From positions 62,001 to 126,000 of the forward strand of contig NW_026570271.1 of assembly GCF_019649055.1 (NCBI RefSeq): 64,000 nucleotides of DNA. The letters run 5' to 3'. This DNA is from Paramacrobiotus metropolitanus. Lineage: Eukaryota > Tardigrada > Eutardigrada > Parachela > Macrobiotidae. Under the pieces are notes generated by a model that made no database searches, had not been told where the DNA came from, and saw only the letters and a program-made list of their open reading frames with translations. Below, one piece after another: positions 30,283-41,862 of this stretch; the stretch's first letter is position 1; every line of letters begins with the position of its first letter. Both the position numbers and the translations under genes were made by a program.

Positions 30283-31623
30283 TGTATTAAAACGGGCGCC
30301 CTGTTACAAGAAACGTTTTAATAACAAAGACTTTAGACTCCGCTTAACACTCGTTCTATTTTTAATTCGTTTGAGCCGAAAGGCACAGAGAATCGCTTAA
30401 ACACGCATATCTGGAATTTTGCATGGACGAATTCATTCAGGCTGCACTGAATTAGTGGGGACATCCCGTTCCTACCTATTGTTACGTCAAAAAAAGCCCA
30501 AACTGAAAGTATTTTTAGAAGAGATTCACGAATCTCCGGCCCTTGAAGCAAATTCTACCGCCCGGTGTGGCAGCGTAATGCGATTCTTGTCTCGAAATTT
30601 CGGAAAATTTTCTGTAGCTTTTCATGTTACTTCTCCAAAATGGCCAAAAGAGCTGGTTTTCGGGCTACCTCGGCGGAATCGACTTAATGTCGAATGGGTA
30701 CTCAATAAATAATTTGGAAGTGATACAATAATCCCAGTGCACAGACGCACAAACAACATAGTTTAAAACATTTGCGACATTATCACTTACAATCGGAAAT
30801 TATACGTCGTAGGGATATTCCATTAGAAATTTGGCCGTTACTTCGATCTTTGTTATCAGGTGCTTTGAGCAATTGCAGAAATCAAAACAATGCTTTCAAT
30901 GTTTACCATCTAAAATTGTGTGCTTCGCACGTAGGTCGGATCACTCGGATTTGAATAACTTCGAATGTACAAAGTAGATATCCGGTGGTTGGATACGGAT
31001 CGGAATCGGAACGCAAAAAAATATACGACTGATTCGGGTTTCTTGAAAATTTATTGGATTGGTTTAGACATCAGATTAAATCCTGTTCTCGTTTCGGCCG
31101 GATATAGTCTCTATAGATACGAGCTCAAAAGGCATAACCGGAATCACAGATAACTGAATGGATTCGGTATAAGCTTGGCCGTAATACAGCGATTCCAGCT
31201 AAATAGTCTGCCCTGTATTTCTGTGCCTTTCTTCTATTCACCTTGGCTGCAGTCTACCATCACTTACCAGCCTTTCTTTTTTATCATGTGGCTGCTGCCA
31301 CCGCTCACGACTGAACACAACCCGGAAGTATCCACGTTTGGGAGATACTGCCAAAAACCAAACACAAAGCAACTGACAAGAAACGGATTCTGCAGCCAGC
31401 GCAGCTGTGCTGCAGATTCTGAAAGCGTGTAAAACGCCAGAAACAGAAGCAGCGAATTATTTTTTATCCTTAATTATTTTTTCCCTGTATTATAGGAAAG
31501 AATTAATTAAGCAAACGATATTTACAGCGGCTCTTAGGAACATCCAGCTCTTGGACGAATAGTAGGTGTCATACTGCATTAATGATTCAGTTGTCAGAGC
31601 AAATCATTTTATTTAGGAAATCA
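30283..31623. other. Intergenic DNA between loci 1 and 2; no gene supported
   Basis: Several frames of 60-100 codons on the plus strand (30419-30712, 31175-31432) match nothing and have no splice or motif support. This is the upstream side of locus 1, so its promoter should lie just above 30282, but no clear TATA box or other core element stands out. Confidence 0.4.
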
Positions 31624-32315
31624 CTATAGCCACCCTCTTTCACCCTTCTCTGTTATTAATTAAATAGAGACACCCTATTCTGGTTTTTTATTGGCACCGG
31701 TTTTTGTTTTTTTTTGAAAGTTTTTAATTTATTTAGAACAACCGGTGATATTTTAAGAATTTTGATTCCACGCCAGTTCGTGAATTTTACTGTTGTTTTT
31801 CACCCAAAAACGGGTCTGTTCGACCGCAGATGAAACTGACAGTGACCGTATACCAACAACTTGCTCGGCCGTCATTCTTATATCGACTTTCTGCTGTATT
31901 TAACGTGATATTCGTGACCTTTACCGCGTCGGAAGCAATCTGCTTAAGACATGATCTAACATTTCTTCCTTTCTCCGTCCACTTTCGATAATTTCCGCTT
32001 TGTTTGCAATGTTTTCGACGTCGGTAACAGTGATCGCCTAACCAGTATATATCTGTGGCCATTAATTTTGACGTTGTATGGCTTTTAAAGGCTTTAGAGA
32101 TTTTTGTAGGTGCCGTATCTAACGAGTACAGTACTCGGGCAAGCTTTGTGTCGTCGTGTAAATACTTTGCGCGGAAATCCGCTTACTCAGGGGGTGCCTA
32201 TAAAAGACAGGGTGCCTAAAAAAGAAATTAATTAATTAAAAAAGCGTGCCTATAATTAACGGGGTGCGGAAAAGGGGTGGCTGTAAAAAAGGGGGGTGTT
32301 TGGGGTGGCTATAAT
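31624..32315. mobile_element. Fold-back-like element with GGnaCACCC arms (FB4)
   Basis: The left arm (31624-31700) has TAGCCACCC, TTCACCC, GACACCC and TTGGCACC words. The right arm (32185-32315) has the complements (GGGGTGCCTATAA, GGGTGCCTA, GCGTGCCTATAA, GGGGTGGCT). Both arms flank an AATTAATTAA word. The arms are diverged, so the ends are approximate. A frame at 31787-32062 inside has no recognised product. Confidence 0.45.
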
Positions 32316-32619
32316 ATTTATGTATTCAGCCATCGAAAATCCACCGAACGCAGCGTTACTGGTTTATTCTCAAAAGTCACAACCATGTACTTACTGTATA
32401 CGAGTATTCAGTATATGAACTTCCAAACACCACGAAACATCATTTAGCCATTCAACACTAAAAAATTACAATTATTTTGGTGTGTGTTTGGCTCATGTTC
32501 GCTATGTAATAGTTTATATACTTTGTGAACATAATGGCTTGCGGACCATAATAAGCACCTGCGCTAGAAGCACCGACGGCGGTATTCGCCGGCGGTTCCT
32601 TTTCGCTAACGCATGTAGC

Positions 32620-33639
32620 CGGCAGGAAGGTAGACGGGTGGTTAGTACATCCTCAAAGCAGGTCATCCAACTTTCTGGCGAAGGCTATCAACCCTCCTGC
32701 AAAGGTCATCCACCTCTCTGGTGTCAAAGTTCATCCAGTTTTCTGCCGGTGGCATCTACTGATCTGACTATTGTCACTGTGCGCATCAGACATTCTCCTC
32801 GTCTCAAAAATTATTGCCTTCTATACTTCTACAGTCATTCGCCTTGTATGTTAGAGAATTTTAGATTTCACAAAATAAGTTCCGTACTGATCAACTATCG
32901 GGTAAAAGCTAGCGACGCTAACTTTTACCGCCTACCGCCTATCTCGGCACTTTCGATTCGATTTATTTTTCAGGTGTACGCCACTGCAAGTGTGCATCCG
33001 TACACTGCTAACGTACTGTTTATGCGACCCCGTAGGTTTTAGTGTACGAATCATAAACCAGGTGAAATCTAATATTCCCTTTAGGTAATGTTAGTGTAAT
33101 CTAATATTCCCTGTTCCCTGAAGCAGCGATGCTACTAACTTACTGATACCGACAGTACAATGCGTACAATGGTGCACGTACTTCCATCAAAGGATACCGC
33201 CACCGCTTCGGCAAACGCAGGATGTATGTGAAAATAGTGAGAGTACAAAATTAATAGTAATGTTGGAAACTACTTACAAGGATGCCGCTACTCCCCTTCA
33301 GAAGCGCAGCCAGCTGCTGTCGAAGTGCGCATTTTGTTGGTGTTAGCCTCATCGCTGCTTCAGTAAAACGTCATCGCTACTTTACATAGAAGTGCAGAAC
33401 GATTATGACTGTTAACAAGGAATTAACCGTTCAGACGGGCGAGATGGTTGATGTGTTTGATGAACAACAATGCAAAAAATGGTGTTGCGGACGGATCAAC
33501 AGATGTCGCCGGCAGAAAGTTTGATGACTTCGCAGAAAGTTGGATTACCTTCGACAGAAAGATGGATGACCTTCGGGAGAAAGGTGGGTGACCTTCATTG
33601 AGATTCAACCATCTTACCCGGTAAGTCCACCTTCCTGCC
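32620..33639. mobile_element. Fold-back element with 25 bp tandem units in its arms (FB2)
   Basis: The left arm (32620-about 32765) begins GGCAGGAAGGT and repeats AAGGTCATCCAACTTTCTG-like units four to five times. The right arm (about 33485-33639) carries the same units inverted and ends CCTTCCTGCC. A 186-codon plus-strand frame running through the left arm is explained by the repeat and is not called. The inside (32845-33085) is shared with 47535-47965. Confidence 0.7.
32845..33090 (+). repeat. Dispersed repeat, copy 1
   Basis: Blocks such as GAATTTTAGATTTCACAAAA, CGATTCGATTTATTTTTCAG and CTGCAAGTGTGCATCCGTAC occur in the same order and orientation at 47535-47965, where the copy is longer. 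No coding signal. Confidence 0.75.
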
Positions 33640-33983
33640 ATAAAGCCAATGAACTGAAATATGTAATTCGTACGATTCAATTTTAATTTTGTTAAAACAA
33701 AAAAAGATAACACAAAAAGCTTCCAGGAGTAAGTAGCGTAAGTGAATTTAATTTGTTGGAAAATCGTTGATATAAAAATGAAAACCGTGTCTGTGACTGT
33801 GATTAAGATTTTTAAAACACTCGCGCAGTACAGTGCTTACTTCCGCTTGTAAATGCCGAACGTTCATTATCTGACAAATTACACATAATTTATCAACATC
33901 ATCGAGAAAAAGCAAGCATTATAAAAGCTAGCAACTGCATAAGTAGATAGAATGCTTCTTCGCAAAACCATGCACGCAGCATT

Positions 33984-34468
33984 CTAATCCTCTGCAATTG
34001 AGTGAACAGTGCCACTGCTCAGACCATTCCGGGACTGATGCGCAATAATATGCTGGCCAATTTTCATGGGTTGCCGGCTTCTAAATGAGCACCCGGTGCA
34101 ACGCAGAAATACATTCTTAGCTAGTAGAAAACGATGCTCCTTCGCTGCCAAATGCGACAAAAACCGATCTTCGTCATCCGAATATACGCGGCATAGATGG
34201 CATTGATATTTCGCAGTGATGATCTTGGTTTCGATATTCGTCAGTAAATACGACTGTGCAGCGGCGCTGTCTCTGCCACCTTTCGGGAAACTGGCAGCTG
34301 TATGTGCTGACTCATCCGGTTCTGTGCTTGGGGCAGACGCAGTGTCTTCCGGGACTTCAGGCACCACAAAGTCACCTTCTCGCGCGCTGTTCCCTCGATA
34401 ATGTTGCATACCAAAGTAATCATCGAAAGAACGCCAGTGATTTCTCGAAAACGTTGGAGCACGAATTC
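33984..34468 (-). CDS. Locus 2 terminal exon: FDDYFG motif plus two zinc fingers
   Basis: The exon follows a TTTTTTACAG acceptor, enters in phase 1 and ends in a stop at 33984. It starts with a short version of the FDD module (WRSFDDYFG) and an acidic stretch. Then come finger 1 (YQCHLCRVYSDDEDRF...HLAAKEH, C-x2-C-x12-H-x5-H) and finger 2 (CTGCSFRSRQPMKIGQHIIAH, C-x2-C-x12-H-x3-H). This is the only copy with all eight zinc ligands. With the best donor of the preceding exon the junction codon would be TGA, so either the locus is decaying or another junction is used. It probably binds nucleic acid; the target is unknown. Confidence 0.7.
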
Positions 34469-34655
34469 CTGTAAAAAACATCATTCGTTATCTGGAGTTT
34501 ACAATCATAAAAAAGAACTTCTGACCAATCGGATTACTTAAATAAAAGGTTAGTCTGGACCAACCTCTTCAATTGCCCAATGCAATTTTTTACCTGATTT
34601 TTACATGTTTTAAACTTAAAAGAGCGCATTCACTAAAACTTCCCGCTTTCTTTAC

Positions 34656-35031
34656 ATTTCTGCGGTCCGCCCGTACGGCATTCCTCAATGTGCTGATCCA
34701 CCCCCGTTTCTGCCAATCCATTCTCGGAAGGCGAAGAACAGATGTTTGCATTAGAGACACAACCTTTGGTACTGGGTGATGGACTTCTGCTTTTCTGTTT
34801 ACTTCCCGACCTGGGTGAAGTCTCGTTTTCTGATACTACATCGAGTTGGTTGCGTTCCTGACTTGGTATCCGCTCCGGTGGAGGCGTTACTTGACACTGT
34901 GCCGCAGTGCTTCGATCTACAAGTGCATCCGACTGCTGGGCATCAACAGCATCATCGGCTTCGCTCTGGCATTGCGCGTTAACCGGTGCATCGCATGTGT
35001 CAAGGTCACATAACCCAGCCGGATGTGGAGT
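34656..35031 (-). CDS. Locus 2 linker exon (DTC/PPPERIPS module)
   Basis: Acceptor TATTTTTCAG at 35032; open in phase 0 for 125 codons to AAAT|GTAAAG. The protein is acidic and Ser/Gln-rich, probably disordered, with LCDLDTC near the start and PPPERIPSQ in the middle. The matching exon of locus 3 (48048-48420) has LDNDTC and SPHPERMPSE in the same places, and its end QK|G aligns with QK|T here. The length, 376 bases, gives the expected phase change from 0 to 1. It is supported by paralogy and splice sites rather than by a known domain. Confidence 0.6.
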
Positions 35032-35221
35032 CTGAAAAATATTAAGTGCCTTTCAGAGCCAGTTACCGGTACTGTAAAAGTAAAACTGCCGTAAAATTTT
35101 GCAAAAAATGTTGAAGCATCGTGCGAGCAAAAAAAAAACAGTTGTTTCTCAGTGGATTTCATCTTAATTATTGTCTCAAATTCGCACTTATGAAGGTCAC
35201 AATCACAGTAGAATTACTTAC

Positions 35222-35823
35222 ACTCAGCTGACTAAACGGAGGCGTTTCTATGTGGCTGCTTTCCCGTTCTTCGGCATCTCCACAACCACTCTTTAGCGGC
35301 ATAGCGTCAGGCAGCAAGCATGCATTGATGTGCTGCTTCACCGCTTCATAAGAGCATCCATGTTCGCGCAGTTCCCGAATGATGGATCGTAAGTCATGGT
35401 ACTGGTTGTAGCCTTGGTCCGTCATTATGTCGTGCGCCTCCACGATCGGATGGTTCGGCATAGCGGTGAGTGGATTAGGGGTCGGTACAGTGGGCGGATT
35501 ACTGAAAGTTTCGCTACTTTGATTTTCTGAACGGACGCTAAGGACATCTTTTTCAGGCGACAGCGGCTGCTGATTTTCCAATAGTGTCATACGTAGTAGA
35601 CTGTGTGCAGCAGCGACATCGTACTCGGCTGCGGGGCCAGCTGAACATCCCTCTGTAGAAGTCAAGCCGCGTTGGTGTCCCACGCGTAGGGTTACTAAAT
35701 CTGGCTCGGAAAAACCAGTGCAACATGACATGGATGCAGGATAATCCAGGGACACCGAGCCGTTGCGGCCGATTTCCTGCCTGTTTTCTTTCACCCGTTG
35801 CATAGTATGCGGCTTTTCAATGG
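35222..35823 (-). CDS. Locus 2 YExxxQH exon
   Basis: Acceptor TACTTCTAG at 35824; donor AGT|GTAAGT at 35222; phase 1 in, phase 0 out. About 200 codons: an acidic Ser/Pro-rich first half, then a predicted helical segment with the family signature LRSIIRELREHGCSYEAVKQH and FSQLS just before the donor. The same signature is in exons at 54473-54921, 48611-48964 and 46531-46961. No known domain matches; by pattern it could be a short helical DNA-binding or dimerising unit. The long open frame, both splice sites and paralogy support it. Confidence 0.65.
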
Positions 35824-36125
35824 CTAGAAGTACAAAAGATTAAACAGTGAAAAATGAAACTTGGCTCGCAAAGCCTACCTAATTGCCAATATTTTCAAGC
35901 AACATTTTATATCAGTAGGCATTTAGCATAACTGTGTCGTGTTTTAGAGACGGCAACAAACTGAAAATCGCCATACACAGCCGGTATATACGACATTTCA
36001 CGAGAGTGTCCATTGGTGTAATGCGCAGGCGTCCAGCCGTTACTGATGAAATCCGATTTGTTTAGAGCGATTTCCACTGATTTGCTCCAGCAGCAGATTA
36101 TTGACATAAACATTAAAATGCATAC

Positions 36126-36614
36126 CGTTCTGCCTATCCATATTGTGCAGCTCTTTGCTCTCTTGAAGTTGGGACGTTTCGGCAGTTACATTGCGACAGA
36201 CTGACAGGGATAAATTCGATGAGGCATTTCGGCTGCATTTTGCCATAGAATTTTCGAAGTATGCAACTGTAACTGCGCGTCCGCGTTTGGCTGATGGAGA
36301 GCGCTGACCATTGGTGGCCCGCGGTGGCTGAGAGGGAGAACTGGTGGAAGTTGTTAGGGTATCACACTTTGGATCCCGTGTACCGGACACGAGAATACTG
36401 CGGACACGCTCCGTCGTTAGGCCCGCTGCCTTAACCATATCGGTCATGCGATACTTCCCGCCAAAAAAATCATCAAAAAAATCGCCAAAAAAATCATCAA
36501 AAAAAAATCATCAAAAAACAATCATCAAAAAAAAATCATCAAAAAAATCATCAAAAAATTCGCCAAAAAAATCATCAAAGGACTGCTGTTGCGGTTCGCC
36601 ATAACACCCCGTTT
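36126..36614 (-). pseudogene. Locus 2 FDDFFGGKY exon with microsatellite expansion
   Basis: Acceptor CATTTCAG at 36615 and donor AACG|GTATGC at 36126, phase 1 in and out. The conserved QQQSFDDFFGGKYR motif has been expanded into a 12-base repeat (ATCATCAAAAAA on the plus strand, coding FFDD) spanning 36472-36588. Three neighbouring units are 14 bases long, so the total stays a multiple of three, but a stop arises in the shifted stretch. Beyond it the exon is normal: MVKAAGLTTERVRSILVSG (helix-turn-helix-like), AKRGRAVTV, and NLSLSVCRN...MDRQN at the end. Either the exon is broken or the repeat was misassembled. Confidence 0.7.
36472..36588 (-). repeat. ATCATCAAAAAA microsatellite inside a coding exon
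   Basis: Nine to ten units of 12-14 bases, with CGCC-containing variants at both edges. The edge variants code the G of FDDFFG, showing the array grew from the coding motif itself. Confidence 0.9.
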
Positions 36615-36843
36615 CTGAAATGTTGTGGCTGTTACTTCTGGAACGTACAGTCGGGTATTCAAGTTGTATGAAATGGTCGTTTTTCACCATATGCGCTGTC
36701 ATTTAAGTAGGAAATCCTGTGCAGTATGTTATTCCAGAAGTTCCGATTTTTAAGGTTTCGGAGACTTCTAGTAGGTGTTCTTATAAGTCTCTCATCAGCT
36801 CGAGCTACAAATAGAGAACGCGCTGATCTTGTTGAAGGGAAAT

Positions 36844-37053
36844 GGCCCGGTACATAGTGTCAGAAGAAACGGGTACATACACTAAAACTTTCGTTAGCGC
36901 ACTCCGAATCGCTTTTTAGTAGTACTTTACATCATTCTAAAGGTAAATTATTTGTATACATGGTTCTGAAAATCGTTTGCGCGCAGTTATTCGGAGTGCG
37001 CGAAAACGAAAGCTTTAGAGTATGTACCCATTTTTGACACAATGTACCGGGCC
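36844..37053. mobile_element. MITE-like element, about 210 bp, 70 bp inverted arms
   Basis: The left arm starts GGCCCGGTACAT and includes GGGTACATAC, ACTTTCGTTAGCGCACTCCG. The right arm carries the inverted equivalents and ends ATGTACCGGGCC. There is no coding capacity, and no clear target duplication. It lies in the intron between the first two exons of locus 2. Confidence 0.7.
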
Positions 37054-37734
37054 TTTTTTCTTAATAAAAATCTATGGATTTTTGTGTATTTAGCGCTTTG
37101 ACACTGATTTGGAATTCTTGTTGCTAGAAAGTGTCACGATGACTCACATACATGAGGCCGCCACGTGCCCGTCAAGGTCGAACGCCAAGGATAATGCAGT
37201 CATGACTGCGTCATAATTACGCATTGTTACATCATAACGACATCATAGGGATGAGTCACGATCACACCCCAACCAGTCCCGATCCATTTTTTTGAATATA
37301 AAGAGCCCATCAAAGGCATTCAATTAAGTCCAGTATTAGTCGAGTATTGTTCTGTCTAGTGATCACTCATAATAGTGTATTGTAGTGGGCAATGGTCAAT
37401 GGTCATTAAAGGTCATTAAGGAAGTTGTTGTTTGGTTCGTTTGTAATCACATAGGTACTGGTCATCGTTGACCTTTACATAGGGCTCATCAGACACAACA
37501 CACTGTAGCTCACACAGAGGTAAAAGAACTCGTCACACAATGTTGTGACAGAAACTCCTCTGTAAGTAAACCTTTAGGTTTATTTCACAGTTTAAAATTT
37601 GGATAACTGGTTTTTAAAATGCAAAAACTAATCGCAATACGAGAAAATTCGCACGTGGTACGGCAATAATTTCTGGTATGCGATTATGTCGTTGCAAATG
37701 AATAAAGTAAAGAGCAATTCTTTAACCGACATAC
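37054..37734. other. Locus 2 intron DNA; nothing further recognised
   Basis: AT-rich sequence between the MITE and the donor at 37734. A repeated GGTCAATGGTCATTAAAGGTCATTA word occurs around 37390-37425. No gene signal. Confidence 0.4.
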
Positions 37735-39075
37735 CTGCTAGACTTCTTGTAGCTGTGCCTTCTTCGCAGTGGGAGTTTGTAGAGGTGTGGCAGCAACCAA
37801 AGCAATTCCCGTGCCCCCGTTCGCAGCCGAAAAAATTACGTCTGACTGCCATTAGTCGCCCTGACTTTCCGCGTTCTGCAACGGTATCATGACGATCACC
37901 CTCAATAATTCCCAGTTGCTGAGCAGTGTGACGTTCAATGAGAACATTCCATTCCATCCCGCAGAACTCGGCTGAGTCTGCATTATGCGGACGATGCTCA
38001 TTAGGAGTGGTCGGTTCTCGGACGACATCGTGCACTAAACCACTTTCATTTGCAGCGTCCATTTTTGGCAGCTTTTGATGTCATTGACAGAGCATGGAAG
38101 TGCGCGAGTATGAAAATGCGCGTCGGTTTCCATGACCACGGGTACCGTTTCGTGGGCGTTATACGCAGATAAAAGAATGTGCGTCTTAGTTCTTTCGGGG
38201 TCGTCGCGGTTTTCGAACTCATGCACTGGGGTGTTACTATCGTCTTCGCCATCTTGTAGCTCTTGTGTGTTCAGATTTTGCTTGGCAATTTTCGATTCCA
38301 CACGGGGATGTTCGGCAGTCTCCGCGGTGCTCAGCGCACGCTCCTCTGGCATGGTCGATGCTTGACCGACATTTTCCAGTGTTTGTGTTACAGGTCTCTT
38401 GTTCAGCATACTCGTCGGTTGTTTCTCTATGGTACTTCCGGAGCCTCCTACTGCATTAAATGCCGGTATAGCAATTCGCTTCTTTTGGCAGCTCTGTCGG
38501 TAGCGTTCCGTGGCGGATTTTCCCTTCTGTTGCAGTAATGTGTCAGGGGTAATTCTCGACTGTCCGAACTTGCTAAAAGTATACATCTGACTACGGCCTT
38601 CTTCGAAGCAGTCAGGTATTTGTTGCTTCTGCCTTCGGCTGACAGGAATACCATCCCGTGCGGCAAAACTGTGTCCTGCTCGGTGGAGAATATCGTCTAC
38701 GGTGTGATTATCCACAGTAACTGCCCGCATAATATCGGCCTTTGGGTTACCGCTATCGAACTGTTGGAGGATGCTTTTGCTTTGCTCTTCCGAAATGCTT
38801 GCTATTTGAAGGATCTGCTTCACAGTGGCAACGCTAATGTCGAACTGCTTCGCGATTTTTTCGGTACTGGACGCCTCTTGCCGTGCTAGCTGTATGATCT
38901 CTTCTTTCTGCTTGTCACTCAGCACTGTTCGTCGTCGTCGTCGCCGTGCTAAATTTTCCCTTTTGAAAGCCTTTTGCACAGCAGACAAAGTGATTCCCAC
39001 GCGTTTCGCAATTTCAGGTTGTGTGCAGCCCTCATTGTGTAGTTGGCAAATCAACCGTCTCTGACTATCATCCAT
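37735..39075 (-). pseudogene. Locus 2 helix-turn-helix array exon with CFGC zinc-like motif, one frameshift
   Basis: It starts at ATG 39075 (MDDSQRRLICQL) and ends at donor GCAG|GTATGT (37735), phase 1. At least three clear helix-turn-helix units: GCTQPEIAKRVGITLSAVQK, ASSTEKIAKQFDISVATVKQ, GNPKADIMRAVTVDNHTV; a fourth is weaker. A basic RRRRRRT stretch separates the first two. A Ser/Thr-rich region follows, then GCERGHGNCFGCCHTSTNSH, a Cys/His cluster also found in locus 3 and likely to bind a metal. The frame changes once near 38062, beside a run of five A, compared with the expected continuation. Otherwise the exon is open, so an assembly error is possible. Confidence 0.7.
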
Positions 39076-39485
39076 TTCTGTTTCTATTGACCACTGTATC
39101 CGGACCAGTCCCGCGGTGATTAGATGGCCTACAGGACCATACTGGTTCATACAGCCACCAGCGTGCTAAGCCGTTCTTTGCTACAATAAATATGGACTTT
39201 GTTACTCGTATTTCCCAACGATTTACTGACACTTTGTATTAGAGTCTCGTATGAAGTATGTAGTAGAAGTACACAAAAAGCGATAATGTAGCAATAATAC
39301 CTAATATGGAAGTGATTGCTATGATTTAGAATAAACCACTGGACTCAAAATAGTGTTACTTCATAGTGCGTTCCAATCCAATTGCTACACAGCTGAGGAT
39401 GTACTAGTGACACTTGAATGCATTCCTTTGTAAAACTGCTCTCTTTTATAATTTTTTTATTATCTTTCATTCAGAAACAGCACTA
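39076..39485. other. Upstream region of locus 2; no gene recognised
   Basis: This lies immediately 5' of the minus-strand start at 39075, so it should carry that locus's promoter. No convincing core promoter motif was identified. Confidence 0.35.
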
Positions 39486-39852
39486 ACTTGGATCACTTGG
39501 ATTTTTTTTTAAATGAAGTACCTACTTTTGGGCTTGGATTGCGTTCCCTTAAACTTTTTTCTCGTGCTTATTCTTTTGTTTTTCTCAGGTTATTCTTAGG
39601 TTTCTTATAATTTTTAAGTGTCTCAGGTTTCTTAGGTTTTCTTAGGTTTCTTGCGTTATTCTTAGGTTATTCTTAGGTTTCTTAAGTTTTCTCAGATTAT
39701 TTTTAGGTTTCTTGCGTTATCGGAAACGCAGGAAACCTAAGAATAATCTGAGAAAAACAGAAGAATAAGCACGAGAAAACAGCATAAGAAAACGTATTCC
39801 AAGCCCCAAAGTAAGTAGTCCAATTTAGGAAATCCAAGTTATCCAAGTTTAG
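39486..39852. repeat. Large inverted repeat with TTCTTAGGTT tandem core
   Basis: The arms run inward from AACTTGGATCACTTGGATT (left) and its imperfect complement ending near 39850. Both contain CTCGTGCTTATTCTT and a TTTTTCTCAG block. The centre is a TTCTTAGG(TT) tandem repeat closing at a hairpin around CTTGCGTTATCGGAAACGCA. It is fold-back-like and non-coding. Confidence 0.7.
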
Positions 39853-40180
39853 TAATTCACGTTAATAGATTCAGATCCAAGTTTGAGAAATCCGAATCCA
39901 AGGTTCAGCGCGGGCCTACGGAGCGTGTTCGAAATCAACTGCAATGAGAATCCCAAAAGTTAAGGCATACCTTTAATAAGTATCATATCCCGGATGCAAA
40001 TTAAGGTGATCTAAGTAGGTAATCCAAGTAGGTAATCCAGGTTATGTAAATTGTAATCCAATTTATGTGATCCAAGTTAAGGGATCCAAGTTCAATTTGA
40101 GTAACCCAAGTCCAAGTTTAAGTACTGTAATCCAAATTCGAATCCGAATCCAATGTTCAGCGCGGGCCCGCTCCGTAGTA
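39853..40180. repeat. Degenerate ATCCAAGTT tandem region with a duplicated GC-rich block
   Basis: Many (A)ATCCAAGTT-like words occur. Two copies of a block with TTCAGCGCGGGCC (39898 and 40157) are about 260 bp apart. It looks like an old tandem repeat adjoining the inverted repeat. Confidence 0.55.
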
Positions 40181-41310
40181 TAAGCAACAACACACAAAAA
40201 TCATTACAGTGAAGAGAACCCATAAAAGATCTACAAACAATTTGACAATATACAGTACTTGGTGAAACACACTTATATACAGCATACAGATACAGTAAAT
40301 ATCTGTAGTGCAAGTAATAAAATTTTTCTGCTGCTTAGGCTGCAGGGATACGTATAATCGTATCTCTTAAATCTACTACGAGTAGTTGGTTGTACGAAAT
40401 TTCTTGGTAAACCACAAAATAAATAACGATTACTCTTTTTACCGAGTGGCTTACTTGGTAAAAAAATTGTTAATCAATATTTTTTTTGGGTTTTATCAAG
40501 AAGGTTTTCTCAGTCAATATCCTGTCTTATCAACACTCCAGAGCAAGATCGATGCAAACTAGCGAAAAACAGCGAACCGTTTCTTGCACTTGGTGCCATC
40601 AGGTTTCAAACCTCTTAAATTTTACTTAATTTTTGTTCGAAATGGAAACGGCGATTAGTAGTGCGTTAAATACAGTTCCGAAAGGTAAATAATACTTTGT
40701 AAATAAAACAATTTCGAAACAAAGTTACGCATAACTTTGAACGCCACCGAGTAAGTTGCGGGTTCAATGTAGGTAAGTTACTCAGGAATATCATGCATCA
40801 GATCCGCCTCATTGTCACAAGTTCATCGTTTATATGAATTAAGTAGCACAAGAATCGTAGAGCTAGCACCCGACAGCCGACAGACAGACACAATTACTGT
40901 CTACTGACAGCCACAGGTAAAAGTCACTAAAAACTTCTTTAAAATTGATCACTTGCCATCTGTAATTAAGCGAGATATGAATATGCCATATTCATTTGTT
41001 CCACGTGTATCCCACTAGACGGCCGATGTGCTTATTTATTCCAATATGTTTGCGACCATGAAAATCCCGACAGCATTAAGAAATCGATGTGCAGTAATAC
41101 CCGTAGGTATTTTTTCAAGTAATGTGTTGAACAACCACGGAATTCGTACTGCAAATTTATAATACAACAGACTGGGAAGCCAGTCTAAAATTAACATCGG
41201 GCCGCGGGGCCATCAGGCGAGCCAAGGGTATGTGCTTTCTATACTTATGAAATAAGCTGCTTGCGCCTTAAAATAATGTGCGAAAAGTTGCAGTACATCT
41301 TTCAGTTAAC
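40181..41310. other. AT-rich intergenic DNA; nothing recognised
   Basis: No frame above background, no splice-supported exon, no clear repeat family. Confidence 0.4.
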
Positions 41311-41384
41311 TGAAAAATATCATTCCGAATAACGACCGATAAACAACGTTGTTTATCGGTGGTTATTCGGAATGATATTTTTCA
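41311..41384. repeat. Near-perfect 74 bp palindrome without a loop
   Basis: Two 37-base arms, centred on AACGTT, with one mismatched pair. TGAAAAATATCATTCCGAAT opens the left arm and its complement closes the right. It can form a cruciform or a long RNA hairpin. It may be a minimal MITE. Confidence 0.9.
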
Positions 41385-41702
41385 AATTATAGTGCACGTA
41401 AGTTTGCCAAAACCCCGTGAAAAGTGTTAATTTTAGAACTGCAAGTTTTTTTAGAACAGCGTGATTTCATAGTGCAGGCAAAGCCTGGCATGGCTGGCGT
41501 ACGTTCAGGATAAAATTAGAATTCATGTTATCTCGCTTGAACCATGTTATGTAAACTATACAAGCATAACTAAATTTTTTGGCATACTGTAGATTTGACA
41601 TTTTTGGCAACAACGATGGTTATTACTTATAAAATTTAACCCCTATGTTAAGGTGCAACGCAGAACGAGAATCGCAAAAATGAATGTGAACTCCTATGGG
41701 AA

Positions 41703-41862
41703 AGGCCCGCGCTCAAGCTCTGACTCTGACTACTCAAAGGGCAGGGTGTAAAACCTGGCACTGGCAAGTGCCTCTGGCGTTGATACTGGCATGGCAAGGG
41801 ATAAAACCTGGTATGTTATCCCTCTGGCACGCAATAAAATATGGCATATGCCGGAAAACTAG
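41703..41862 (+). repeat. Inverted-repeat pair, left member (about 160 bp)
   Basis: It contains TCTGACTCTGACTACTCAAA, GGGCAGGGTGTAAAACCTGG and GGCATATGCC. The same order on the opposite strand occurs at 45240-45410. The segment is also partly self-complementary (CCTGGCACTGGCAAGTGCC). Confidence 0.8.

Noticed and set aside
32482-33042. 186-codon plus-strand frame
   Set aside because: Runs through the tandem arm of a fold-back and a dispersed repeat; the openness is explained by repeats.
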